DNA of 64,000 nucleotides, taken from NCBI GenBank assembly GCA_027069135.1, contig JALXFE010000182.1:1-64000 (forward strand), given 5' to 3'. The position numbers and the translations under genes were made by a program. A model generated the notes under the pieces. It was not told the DNA's origin. It saw only the letters and a program-made list of their open reading frames with translations, and ran no database searches. Each line of letters begins with the position of its first letter. The first letter of the stretch is position 1. Of the stretch, positions 33,800-41,888 are shown in pieces. Origin of the DNA: Thermoanaerobaculia bacterium (GTDB lineage Bacteria > Acidobacteriota > Thermoanaerobaculia > Multivoradales > JAHZIX01).

Positions 33800-35358
33800 A
33801 GACCGGGCTCCCACCGGGATTTCCCTCCTCTCGGCGGGAGGTGCGCGCCGCCCTCGACCGCCGCGCCCTTCCCCCGTCGGCATTTCGAAGGGACGCTTGG
33901 ATCGGGGATCGCTCCCGGTGTTTGAACCGGGTCGGGCTACTCCTCGCCGATTGGGGGCCCGTCTTTGCGGAGTTTGGCTACCACCTGGCGTCACGGGTGG
34001 ACCTCTTACCTTCCTGCGAAGGATTCGCTCTGGCGGCCGGTTCCGCCCCGGCCCCGGAGCTCGTCGCCGAGGCTGGGGTCTTAGAGGCTCCACTACCTCG
34101 AGCTCTCAGACCTGCTATCCGCGGATGGTGTGAGCGGCCCACGTCTATTAGCCCTCAATTTCAGGATCACCGGGCACAGCTCGAGGACGGTACCCCCGTC
34201 GTGGTACGGCTCCAACGGGCCGATCTGGCGACCCCCCGGGGAACCGATACCCTGCTGAAAGAAGTCGTCCTGGGGCTCCGGCGCTCCGGGCTGCTAGAAG
34301 AGGATGCTGCGGATCGAATCTCCGTGGGAGATTTCCTGGCGCAACTCCAGGGGGATCTTGCCTTGGCGGAGCAAGCTCGTAACCTTGACGCTCTTTCCAA
34401 GGTGGCGGGGCAGATGGGCTGTCTCGAGGTTCCAGCGGTGTTGGGCGATCTATCGGCGGCGCAGTGGCTGACCCGGACGAATCCGGCCACGGTTCCCCGC
34501 CGTTCCCCGGAAGACGCCGAAGCCTGGGTCGACCTCGCGGCGATTTGGCTCCGGTTAGCCCTGGGAGGAGCTCCTTTTCCCACGGACACGAGATGTCTCG
34601 AGGCCGTCGCCGGAGGTTTCGTCCTATCCGGGCCGACGTCCTTCGGAGTCCTTTCTTCCGACGCTCGCAAGGATCTGTGGGAGTACCTGAGGGCGGTGGC
34701 CGCGGCCGAGCCGGACTTGGCCGCTTCGGTGCTGCTGCGGCATCAGCTGCGGGCCGGTCGGGGTGCCCGGTGGGAGGAACTGAACATCCGCCTGCGACAA
34801 ACGGCGCCGTTTCGCGAGAGCGGTTGGACGGCCCGGGGGGACCAGCTGGCGGAGCATGTCTTCGCCCATCTGATCTGGGCGCGCCGCTGCGGCTTCCGGC
34901 TCGACGGGGAGGCGGAACATTTCTTTCGAGGGCTCTTCTCGCTAGCGTTTCACGCTCGTCATTGCGGGTCCACCGTCGACCCGATCCTGGAAGGGCTCGA
35001 AAGGGTGTCGTGGCTCGCCAATCTGGCTCAGGCGCGCCGGTTCTTGGATCCCATGGTCGCCGGTCAGGCTTTGGAGGGACAGCTGATGGCCTTGGCGAGC
35101 CTGCCGCAGAAGGTCGATTCTCTCCTCGGCAGCCTGGCTCGGCCCCGGCCGTCGCCGGTGAACCCGCCCCGCCGACGAGTCAGCGCCGCCGCGGCTTGGA
35201 TGCTCGCCCTCCCGATCCTCGCTGCACTGGTCTTCGCCCTGGGAGGTTTGCGCTGGCCATCGGGCCCGGCGCAGCCTCCGAGGCCGCTCTTGGTAGCGGC
35301 CTCGGCCTGGGTTTTGGGGGCCCTGACATTTCAACTGGCAAGGAGCCTACGGTCGTGA
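33796..35358 (+). CDS. Degenerate UbiB-like protein with C-terminal membrane anchor
   Basis: A protein of about 520 residues starting at a TTG that overlaps the previous stop. Its order of motifs follows UbiB but the key residues are changed: LLLADWGPVFAEFGYHLASRVDLLP corresponds to the KxGQ region (Lys and Gln lost), and GTPVVVRLQRADL corresponds to VAVKVQRP (Lys replaced by Arg). No HxDLHPxN or DFG equivalent is recognisable. Two hydrophobic segments near the C-terminus (about 465-515) would anchor it in the membrane, as in UbiB. It looks like a pseudokinase partner of the intact UbiB. Confidence 0.72.
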   Translation: MKTGLPPGFPSSRREVRAALDRRALPPSAFRRDAWIGDRSRCLNRVGLLLADWGPVFAEFGYHLASRVDLLPSCEGFALAAGSAPAPELVAEAGVLEAPLPRALRPAIRGWCERPTSISPQFQDHRAQLEDGTPVVVRLQRADLATPRGTDTLLKEVVLGLRRSGLLEEDAADRISVGDFLAQLQGDLALAEQARNLDALSKVAGQMGCLEVPAVLGDLSAAQWLTRTNPATVPRRSPEDAEAWVDLAAIWLRLALGGAPFPTDTRCLEAVAGGFVLSGPTSFGVLSSDARKDLWEYLRAVAAAEPDLAASVLLRHQLRAGRGARWEELNIRLRQTAPFRESGWTARGDQLAEHVFAHLIWARRCGFRLDGEAEHFFRGLFSLAFHARHCGSTVDPILEGLERVSWLANLAQARRFLDPMVAGQALEGQLMALASLPQKVDSLLGSLARPRPSPVNPPRRRVSAAAAWMLALPILAALVFALGGLRWPSGPAQPPRPLLVAASAWVLGALTFQLARSLRS

Positions 35359-36623
35359 TCGATCTGCTTTCCTCCGGCCTGCGGGCCGGCCTGTCACTTA
35401 CCCTGGGCACCCTGAGTGGCCTCGGCCCGGGCGACGGGAACCGACTGGGGGCTCTCACCGAGATCGTGAACCGTTACCGGCGAACTTCCAAGGCCGGCAC
35501 CGGGTCTTGGCCGCGGTTGGAACTCTACCTCCCCGACTCGTTCCAGGCGGGTTTGAAGGCTGCCGAGTTGAGCCTCGTCGGAAGCGCCCACGAGCTGGCC
35601 CATTCGGCCCGGGTCTTTCTGCCGGCCGGGGTGAGCCGCTGGCAGCTTCGAGAGATCGAGAACAAGCTTCGAGCCTACCTGCTCTTTCGAAAAGGCGGGG
35701 AGCTATTGGCTGAGGAAGGGCTCGACCGGAGAATAGCTAGGGCCTTTGTCCACACGGGCTATGAGGCTCTTTGGCTCCTCGAGGGCATCGGCTACGATCG
35801 GGCGCAGAAGGCTCTCGCCAACCTCTCGCCCAGGTCTCGGGAGCTATGGAAAACGCGACTCCCGGAAGCGTTCCTCGACCGTCCCCTACCGATACCGGCT
35901 CTTCTACCTCTACATACCGGGTGCGGTTTGAGTCTGGCCCGTTCGTTGGTGGCCGCCGCGGCGCACCGAAGCAAGCGGGGATTGTCGCTGTACCTGGAGG
36001 CGTGTGCTCGATTGGCCTGGAAGGGCTACGAGCCCATCCTTGGGGAGGCGCTGGGCTTTGCTGTCCGGTTGCTCTGCCCCCGGGATTTAGCGGCCGTCGA
36101 CGGCCTGCTGCAAGACCTGCGGCCGTCCTGGCGGGGCCTCTTCTGGCACGGCGCCGGCCGTGGCCTGTACTTCTCCCCCGGGCTGCTCGCTCCGGGTCTG
36201 GAGAAATTCAAAGCGGCCCTCGAAGCGTCCGCAACGGAGCCCATCGACGAAATCGGACGCCGTAACGCCCTGACAGGTTTCGCCTGGGCGGTATCGATGG
36301 TGAGCTTCCTCACGCCGGAGGTGCTGGCGACCTTTCTCGGACTCCTGGTGCGGCGCTCCGCGACCCGAGGCAACGGGGAGCTAGCGTCGGCGGTCGATGG
36401 CATAACGTCCGTCAGCCTGCTCTGGCACGATGGGCTGGGAGTCGACGCGGCTTACGAGGCCTTCTGCCGGCCCCTACACCGACCCACCGAGGTCTGGCGG
36501 AAATATGTGGTGCAATCCTGTGCCCGGGCCTTGTTGGAAGGCGCCGAGCTTCGAAAGGCCGGCCCGGGCAGCCTCTTTTCCTATTCCGGCCGGGGTTGGG
36601 CCGATGAAGGGGGCGGGCAGTGA
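35355..36623 (+). CDS. FWHGAGR protein B (paralog of 32486-33799)
   Basis: A 422-residue paralog of protein A. Matching blocks are AFVHTGYEALWLLEGIGYDRA, PLHTGCGLSLARSLVAAAA, LFWHGAGRGLYF and NALTGFAWAVSMV. No signal peptide is evident; the first 25 residues are hydrophobic. It starts at GTG 35355, overlapping the preceding stop. Having two diverged paralogs around a pseudo-UbiB suggests a hetero-oligomer with the small protein and UbiB. No function is known to me. Confidence 0.75.
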   Translation: MIDLLSSGLRAGLSLTLGTLSGLGPGDGNRLGALTEIVNRYRRTSKAGTGSWPRLELYLPDSFQAGLKAAELSLVGSAHELAHSARVFLPAGVSRWQLREIENKLRAYLLFRKGGELLAEEGLDRRIARAFVHTGYEALWLLEGIGYDRAQKALANLSPRSRELWKTRLPEAFLDRPLPIPALLPLHTGCGLSLARSLVAAAAHRSKRGLSLYLEACARLAWKGYEPILGEALGFAVRLLCPRDLAAVDGLLQDLRPSWRGLFWHGAGRGLYFSPGLLAPGLEKFKAALEASATEPIDEIGRRNALTGFAWAVSMVSFLTPEVLATFLGLLVRRSATRGNGELASAVDGITSVSLLWHDGLGVDAAYEAFCRPLHRPTEVWRKYVVQSCARALLEGAELRKAGPGSLFSYSGRGWADEGGGQ

Positions 36624-37837
36624 GCTCTCCGACGCCAGATCGCCACGGCCTCGCCTTTGCGGGCGGCGGTGCCTCCGGTGCCTACGGCGTGGGTGTCACC
36701 CGGGCGCTGGCTCAAGGGAGGGCTCCCAGCATGGGCGGAATTCCCCTCAAGCCGGTGGTCATTTCAGGAACCTCCATCGGTGCGGTCAACGCGACCTTTC
36801 TCGCGGGCCGTTGGCAAGGATCGGGACTCGCGGCCGTCGAGCGCCTGGCGGACCTCTGGTTGAAGGAGTTGGCCGGAAGCTCTTGTTCCGGCGGCGCCAT
36901 GCGGGTGCGGGCAAATCCGCTGCCCTTGTTGCGGGCCCCTTGCCTGCTGGGCCAACCGGTCAAAACATTGGGGAGGCTCTTTCGGGACCTGCGGTTTCTG
37001 ATCCGGGAGGCCCTTGCCCGCCTGGGAGGGCTGGTCAGTGGAAATGGTGGCACCGCCGTCGACCGCCTCCTGGATCTCGCGGATTTCAGCGAGATCCTCA
37101 CGGTGGAGCCCCTCGTTGAGATCCTGCGGAGGCACGTGGATTTCGAGGCCCTTCAGGGGGACGGAACTCCTCTGCGCATCGCCGCCACAGATTGGCAGGG
37201 AAGGGTCCAGGTCTTCGAGAATGTGGACATGACGCCGAGCGTGGGCCCTCGAATTGTCAACGCTTCCTGCGCCATCCCGGGGCTGCTGCCGAGGGTCGAG
37301 GTCGGGGAGAACTCCTTCATCGATGGCTCCATGCTGATGTATGCGCCGGTCCTGCCCGCGATCCGGGCGGGGGCCCAGGTCGTCCACCTGATCCACATGA
37401 ATACCGATGTGGCGAGCGAACCCAGGCCACGAGGGAAGAATTCCATGGAGGCTCTCTTCCGAGCTCTGTCGATGATGTGGCAGGCATCCATCGACAACGA
37501 GATGGCCTGGGCCCGAACCTACAACAGCTTCCTCGCTCATCTCCAGGGCGCCGGCCGATCGGAGCCCGAGATCGACGTCCTCCTGGCTGAAGCCGGGCTC
37601 TGGAATCGCCGTCCATCGGTCTCCCGGCCGCGGTTTCTAACGGTTCATAGTTACTTTCCCGCCGTCGGATTCGAAGGAACCCTGGCCTTTACGAATCTTG
37701 AGCAGGGAAGGATCGCCGACATGATCGACCAGGGCTTTGCCGAGACTCTCCGACACGACTGCACGCTATGCCGGTGTGTCCTACCGCCGCTGAGGGCAGA
37801 CCGGCAGTCGGGAGCAGACCAGAAGACGAGAGCATAG
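36620..37837 (+). CDS. Patatin-like phospholipase/lipid acyl hydrolase
   Basis: A 405-residue patatin-fold hydrolase. The oxyanion loop GGGASGAYG (15-23), nucleophile Ser52 in GTSIG and catalytic Asp235 in IDGSM form the Ser-Asp dyad. The expected reaction is release of fatty acyl groups from a glycerolipid or thioester. In this operon it may free the starter or the product. It starts at a GTG overlapping the previous stop. The C-terminus ends in a Cys/Arg-rich tail (CTLCRCVL) that is unusual for the family. Confidence 0.9.
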   Translation: MSSPTPDRHGLAFAGGGASGAYGVGVTRALAQGRAPSMGGIPLKPVVISGTSIGAVNATFLAGRWQGSGLAAVERLADLWLKELAGSSCSGGAMRVRANPLPLLRAPCLLGQPVKTLGRLFRDLRFLIREALARLGGLVSGNGGTAVDRLLDLADFSEILTVEPLVEILRRHVDFEALQGDGTPLRIAATDWQGRVQVFENVDMTPSVGPRIVNASCAIPGLLPRVEVGENSFIDGSMLMYAPVLPAIRAGAQVVHLIHMNTDVASEPRPRGKNSMEALFRALSMMWQASIDNEMAWARTYNSFLAHLQGAGRSEPEIDVLLAEAGLWNRRPSVSRPRFLTVHSYFPAVGFEGTLAFTNLEQGRIADMIDQGFAETLRHDCTLCRCVLPPLRADRQSGADQKTRA

Positions 37838-37846
37838 GAGCGGAAC

Positions 37847-39631
37847 ATGAATTGTGAAGCAGTGAGAGATTTCGATGTGGTCCTACTCGGGGCCGGTCTG
37901 GCAGGCCTCACCCTGGCTCGCCACCTATTGCTCGAGACAGATCTTCGAATCCTTTTGGTCGAGAAGCGGAACTCGGTTCCGCCTCTGCGTCAAAAAGTCG
38001 GAGAGTCTTCCGTTCAGTTGGCCGGCTACTATTTTTCTCGGGTTCTTGATCTCGAGGAGTACCTCGTGCGGGAACATTGCATGAAATATAACCTGCGCTT
38101 CTACTGGAAGAGCGGGGCGCGGGAGAATACTCGCTTCGAGGACTATTCCCACTCATATATCCGTCAGTTTTCAAATATCGCAAGCTATCAGATCGATCGC
38201 AATACTTTCGAGAAAGAGCTCCTGGACCGTAACCTCGGATTCTCCCGTTTTACCTATCAGTCGAAAGCCAAGGACCTAGAAGTGAATTTGGCTGAGGATC
38301 CTGAACAACGGCATCGGGTCTCTTTCCGGGTAGGAGACGAAGCCTGGGACGTGCGTTCCGCATGGGTGGTCGATACGACCGGACGGCGGCGCCTGCTGGC
38401 GGGGAAGCGATCCCTGAAACGGACGAATTCAATCGACCATGGATCCTTCTTCTGGTGGGTGGAAGGATTGGTCGATATCGACAAGCTGACGGATGCTTCA
38501 CTCAAACAGATTCGCCTCAAGCGGGATCGCCAGAAAATTGGCCACTTGCCTTTCTGGCAGGCGACCAATCACTTTTGCGATGAGGGCCTGTGGTTCTGGG
38601 TCATCCCACTTCAGGGAAAGACGAGCCTGGGATTGGTCTACGATAGAGAAGTGGTCCCGAATTCGGACGTCTTCTCCGTGGAGAAAGCCACGCGGTGGGT
38701 GTGCGAGAGATTTCCCCTCTTCGCCCGCGACCTGCCCAATAGAAAGGTTCTGGATTTCGGGGGGTACAAGAGCTTCTCCCACGATTGCGTGCAGACCATC
38801 AGTCCCAGTCGGTGGGCCATAGCCGGCGAGGCTGGTCGTTTCTCTGACCCACTCTACAGTCCGGGCAGCGACCTGATCGCGATTTACAATACCCTCATCG
38901 TCGATGCGATTCAAACTGACAATCCTCAGGATCTATCCTCCAAGTGCTCCCTTTACGAGCAATTGATGAGGGCGGTCTATCAAGCCTATATTCCGACCTA
39001 CGACACCAGCTATAACGCGTTGGGAGATCAGGAGACGTTCTCCCTCAAGTATACCTGGGAGCTGACGGTGTACTTCGCCGGATATGTGTTTCCTTTTGTC
39101 AACGATTTTTTCACGGATCGTCGTTTCCTCATCGCCTTCCTCCGCATGTTCTCGAGCCTAGGACCGGTCAACCGATCGATCCAGCGGCTGCTGTCGCAGT
39201 ACTACCAATGGAAGAAGGAACACCGGTGTCCTCCCGCAGAACCGATCTTCTTCGAACTGACTGCGCTGGCACCCCTGGCGCGAGCGGCGGAGACTTTCTA
39301 CAGCATCGGCGTCACCGTGGACGAAGCAAAGAAGGTTTTGGGGGAGCAGGTGGCGGGTCTCGACGAGCTGGCGCGATTCATCATCTCTCACATCGCTGCT
39401 GTGGTTCTCGACGAGCCGGCGATCCTCACCCATCGCTCATTCATAGAGAGCCTCCGACCGAGCGAGGTGGATCTCGAATCCCTTCGTGAGCTCTGGCAGC
39501 GCCAGGTTCCGGAGGCTGGAAGTCATAACTGGTCTTTCGATCCGGTACTCATGGACGTCTTTCGTACCCCGGCCAGATCGGAGGATTCCTCACTTGGAAA
39601 CCCTGCTTCTGAAGATGGAGGTGCCGCATGA
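37847..39631 (+). CDS. FAD-dependent halogenase-like monooxygenase
   Basis: A 594-residue flavoprotein. VVLLGAGLAGLTLA (11-24) is the FAD motif. QKVGESSVQLAGYYF has the GES signature, LWFWVIPLQGKTSLG resembles the WxWxIP halogenase motif, and GEAGRFSDPLYSPGSDL matches the last FAD region. The Lys of tryptophan halogenases is not obvious, so halogenation, hydroxylation or epoxidation are all possible. The C-terminal 230 residues are an extra mostly helical domain. It follows the patatin gene by 9 bp with GGAGCGG before the ATG. Base composition appears lower in GC than its upstream neighbours. Confidence 0.85.
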   Translation: MNCEAVRDFDVVLLGAGLAGLTLARHLLLETDLRILLVEKRNSVPPLRQKVGESSVQLAGYYFSRVLDLEEYLVREHCMKYNLRFYWKSGARENTRFEDYSHSYIRQFSNIASYQIDRNTFEKELLDRNLGFSRFTYQSKAKDLEVNLAEDPEQRHRVSFRVGDEAWDVRSAWVVDTTGRRRLLAGKRSLKRTNSIDHGSFFWWVEGLVDIDKLTDASLKQIRLKRDRQKIGHLPFWQATNHFCDEGLWFWVIPLQGKTSLGLVYDREVVPNSDVFSVEKATRWVCERFPLFARDLPNRKVLDFGGYKSFSHDCVQTISPSRWAIAGEAGRFSDPLYSPGSDLIAIYNTLIVDAIQTDNPQDLSSKCSLYEQLMRAVYQAYIPTYDTSYNALGDQETFSLKYTWELTVYFAGYVFPFVNDFFTDRRFLIAFLRMFSSLGPVNRSIQRLLSQYYQWKKEHRCPPAEPIFFELTALAPLARAAETFYSIGVTVDEAKKVLGEQVAGLDELARFIISHIAAVVLDEPAILTHRSFIESLRPSEVDLESLRELWQRQVPEAGSHNWSFDPVLMDVFRTPARSEDSSLGNPASEDGGAA

Positions 39632-41070
39632 GCGTTTCTGCTGGAATGTCTAGAATAGATCACGCTCCGCTCTTGGAGCGTGCTTTCGATCTCGAATTTG
39701 GGGAGCAAAGCTACCGCATTGAAGGCATCGAAGGGGAGATCCCTTCCTGGCTCAAGGGAACCTACTACATCAACGGCCCGGCCTGTTTTCGCAAGGGCGC
39801 GGTCGCCTACCGTCACTGGTTGGACGGGGATGGCCAGGTGGTGGCTCTCAAATTTGACGATGACGGTGTTTTATTCACCAACCGGTTCGTCCGCAGCACG
39901 AAGTTCGTGGAAGAGGAACAGGCGGGAAAGGCCTTGTTCCGGACCTTCGGCACAGCCTTCGAGGGGGATCACCTCGAACGGGGCATCGGCATCGAATCGC
40001 CGGTCAATGTCAGTGTCCATCCCTTTGCCGGAAAGCTCTTGGCCTTTGGAGAGCAAGGGCTTCCCTGGGAGCTCGACCCGAGTACCCTCGAGACACTGGG
40101 GGAGCATACTTTTGGCGAGCAACTGAGGGCCCTCGCACCCTTTTCTGCTCATCCCTGTTTCGACCCGGAATCCGGAGAAATGTTCAATTTCGGAGTTTCT
40201 TTCTCAAAGCGACAGCCGAGCCTTCAAACCTATCGATTTAGCAGGGACGGCGTGTTGCTCTACCGTCGCCGTCTCGCGATTGAGTACCCAGCCTCCACCC
40301 ATGACTTCATTCTTAGCAATCAATTCAGCATTTTTTATTTTAGCCCCTATGTGCTCGATGTAGAGCGGATAATGCGCGATGGCTTCTCAATCATGGAGGC
40401 CCTCAGCTGGCGGCCGGAGCTCGGAAGCCGATTGGTTCTGGTCGCTCGGGAGGACGGTACCCATCAGGCGACGATATCCTTGCCGGGTCGTTATTGCTTG
40501 CACCTGATCAACGCTTTTGAAGAGGGCCCGCGGCTCTTCGTCGATCTCGTGGAGCTGGATCGGCCGGTCTACGATCAGTATCAGACGATTCCGGATCTAT
40601 TTTCGGACGTCGGGAAAGGCCGTCCGGTGCGCTTCATCATCGATCTTGAGACCAAGAAGGTCCTGGAGAAGCAGGAGTTGGCCTACGATTGCGCCCCGGA
40701 TTTTCCGACCATCGATCCGCGTCAAGCCACGAAGCCCTACGGGCAGTTCTGGATGCTGGGGATCTCGAAGACCGGCGAGCCCGGGCGCAAATTCTTCGAC
40801 GAGCTGGTGCATTTAGACTGGTCGGAACCGCAGAGAACGGACCTCTACCGGGTGGCGGCGGGGAGCTACTTGGGTTGCGAGCCAATTTTCATCGGCCATC
40901 CCGATCGGCGGGAAGAAGGTGTGGTGCTGACCAAGCAATTCGATCCCGAGCGGCGGGAGGACACCTATCTGCTTTTCGATAGCTGCCAGGTGGGGGCCGG
41001 GCCCAAAGCTCGGTTGCCTTTGAGAGAGGCGGTGCCGGCGGGATTTCACGCATCCTGGGCCCCTTCCTGA
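39628..41070 (+). CDS. Carotenoid cleavage oxygenase (RPE65 family)
   Basis: A 480-residue seven-bladed propeller oxygenase. The four Fe(II)-binding His are visible: His175 (FSAHPCFD), His225 (STHDFIL), His292 (CLHLINAFEEG) and His474 (GFHASW). Length fits the family. It cleaves a conjugated C=C bond of a carotenoid or other polyene/stilbene to carbonyl products. Its start overlaps the flavoprotein stop (ATGA), which ties it to the operon. It is the last gene before a hairpin. Since no phytoene synthase is present, the substrate is probably the KS/CLF polyene or a carotenoid made elsewhere. Confidence 0.93.
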   Translation: MSVSAGMSRIDHAPLLERAFDLEFGEQSYRIEGIEGEIPSWLKGTYYINGPACFRKGAVAYRHWLDGDGQVVALKFDDDGVLFTNRFVRSTKFVEEEQAGKALFRTFGTAFEGDHLERGIGIESPVNVSVHPFAGKLLAFGEQGLPWELDPSTLETLGEHTFGEQLRALAPFSAHPCFDPESGEMFNFGVSFSKRQPSLQTYRFSRDGVLLYRRRLAIEYPASTHDFILSNQFSIFYFSPYVLDVERIMRDGFSIMEALSWRPELGSRLVLVAREDGTHQATISLPGRYCLHLINAFEEGPRLFVDLVELDRPVYDQYQTIPDLFSDVGKGRPVRFIIDLETKKVLEKQELAYDCAPDFPTIDPRQATKPYGQFWMLGISKTGEPGRKFFDELVHLDWSEPQRTDLYRVAAGSYLGCEPIFIGHPDRREEGVVLTKQFDPERREDTYLLFDSCQVGAGPKARLPLREAVPAGFHASWAPS

Positions 41071-41098
41071 GGGGACGTAGGCGATCTTTCAAAGCTCT

Positions 41099-41120
41099 AT
41101 CGCGCAAGGGCTTGCGCGAT
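41099..41120 (+). terminator. Hairpin after the carotenoid oxygenase gene
   Basis: ATCGCGCAAG (41099-41108) and CTTGCGCGAT (41111-41120) are a perfect 10-bp inverted repeat 29 bp after the operon's last stop. There is no clear T run after it. It probably marks the 3' end of the operon. Confidence 0.5.
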
Positions 41121-41188
41121 CGGATAGAGAGGTGTAGAGTTCGTTCAAATTTCCGATAGTCTCTTTGTTGGGAGGTCAGTGCATCATC

Positions 41189-41776
41189 ATGAGCGATCAA
41201 AGCGAGGCGAGCCTTCATCCGGATCTCAAGGAATGTCTGAGTCGTATCGAGTCGGTCCGGAAGAGGGCTCAGGCCATGGTAGAGGGGCTCAGCCAGGAGC
41301 AATTCAATTGGCGGCCGAATCCGAAACGTTGGTCTATTGGTGAGTGCCTTGGGCACCTGGTCCTATCCGGTGAGAAGTTCATGCCCCGGATCGAGAAGGC
41401 GATTCAGGAGGGGCGGCAGAAGGGAAAGACCGGAACCGGTCCTTTCAAGCATGGTTTCATGGGAAATATGATGGTCAAGATGAGCGGAGATGCGACTCTC
41501 CCCCCGAAACGCCGGTTCAAGGCGCCAGGGTTCGCACGACCGGCGGCGACCGAGCCGCTGGACGATACCGTCCGCCGGTTCTTCTCCCTACAAGACCGCT
41601 TCGAAGCCGCCGTCAAGGATTCCAACGGATTGGATCTGGGTGCGGTCAAGGCCCCCTCGCCCATGCCGGTGATGAAGTTTAGCTTGGGGCAATGGCTCGC
41701 CATGACCTCCGGCCACCAGCTGCGGCACGTGTGGCAGGCAGAGCAGGTGAGGAAGGACGGCGGCTTTCCCGCCTGA
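41189..41776 (+). CDS. DinB-superfamily protein
   Basis: A 195-residue four-helix DinB/YfiT-type protein: VEGLSQEQFNWRPNPKRWSIGECLGHLVLSGEKF at the start and QWLAMTSGHQLRHVWQAE near the end. The expected His ligands (GHL and H near the C-terminus) are present. Such proteins are often metal-dependent thiol transferases or nuclease-like, but this one cannot be specified. ATG 41189 was preferred over TTG 41165; GGGAGG lies upstream. It is followed by a strong bidirectional terminator. Confidence 0.85.
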   Translation: MSDQSEASLHPDLKECLSRIESVRKRAQAMVEGLSQEQFNWRPNPKRWSIGECLGHLVLSGEKFMPRIEKAIQEGRQKGKTGTGPFKHGFMGNMMVKMSGDATLPPKRRFKAPGFARPAATEPLDDTVRRFFSLQDRFEAAVKDSNGLDLGAVKAPSPMPVMKFSLGQWLAMTSGHQLRHVWQAEQVRKDGGFPA

Positions 41777-41827
41777 GGCGATTCCCGGCCGCTTCAGGCC
41801 GGCCTGGATTGTCAGCAAGAATCTCTG

Positions 41828-41869
41828 ACGAAGAAAAGGTGGCCTCGATCGAGGCCACCTTTTCTTCGT
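41828..41869. terminator. Perfect 42-nt palindromic bidirectional terminator
   Basis: A perfect palindrome centred at 41848/41849, with arms beginning ACGAAGAAAAGGTGGCCTCG. The A-rich start and T-rich end (CCTTTTCTT) make it a terminator on both strands. It separates the DinB gene (+) from the gene ending at 41889 (-). Confidence 0.9.
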
Positions 41870-41888
41870 TCTGGAGCAGGGACTGGGG

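Noticed and set aside
32216-34093. 625-codon minus-strand open frame
   Set aside because: Pro/Arg/Gly-rich antisense shadow of the FWHGAGR and pseudo-UbiB genes; high GC leaves antisense frames open.
33796-35358. Degenerate UbiB-like gene as a pseudogene
   Set aside because: The frame is intact for 520 codons, is coupled by overlaps at both ends, and keeps its membrane anchor, so it is more likely a functional pseudokinase.
23435-41070. Operon as an ordinary carotenoid cluster
   Set aside because: No phytoene synthase or prenyltransferase is present, while ACP, KS and CLF are.
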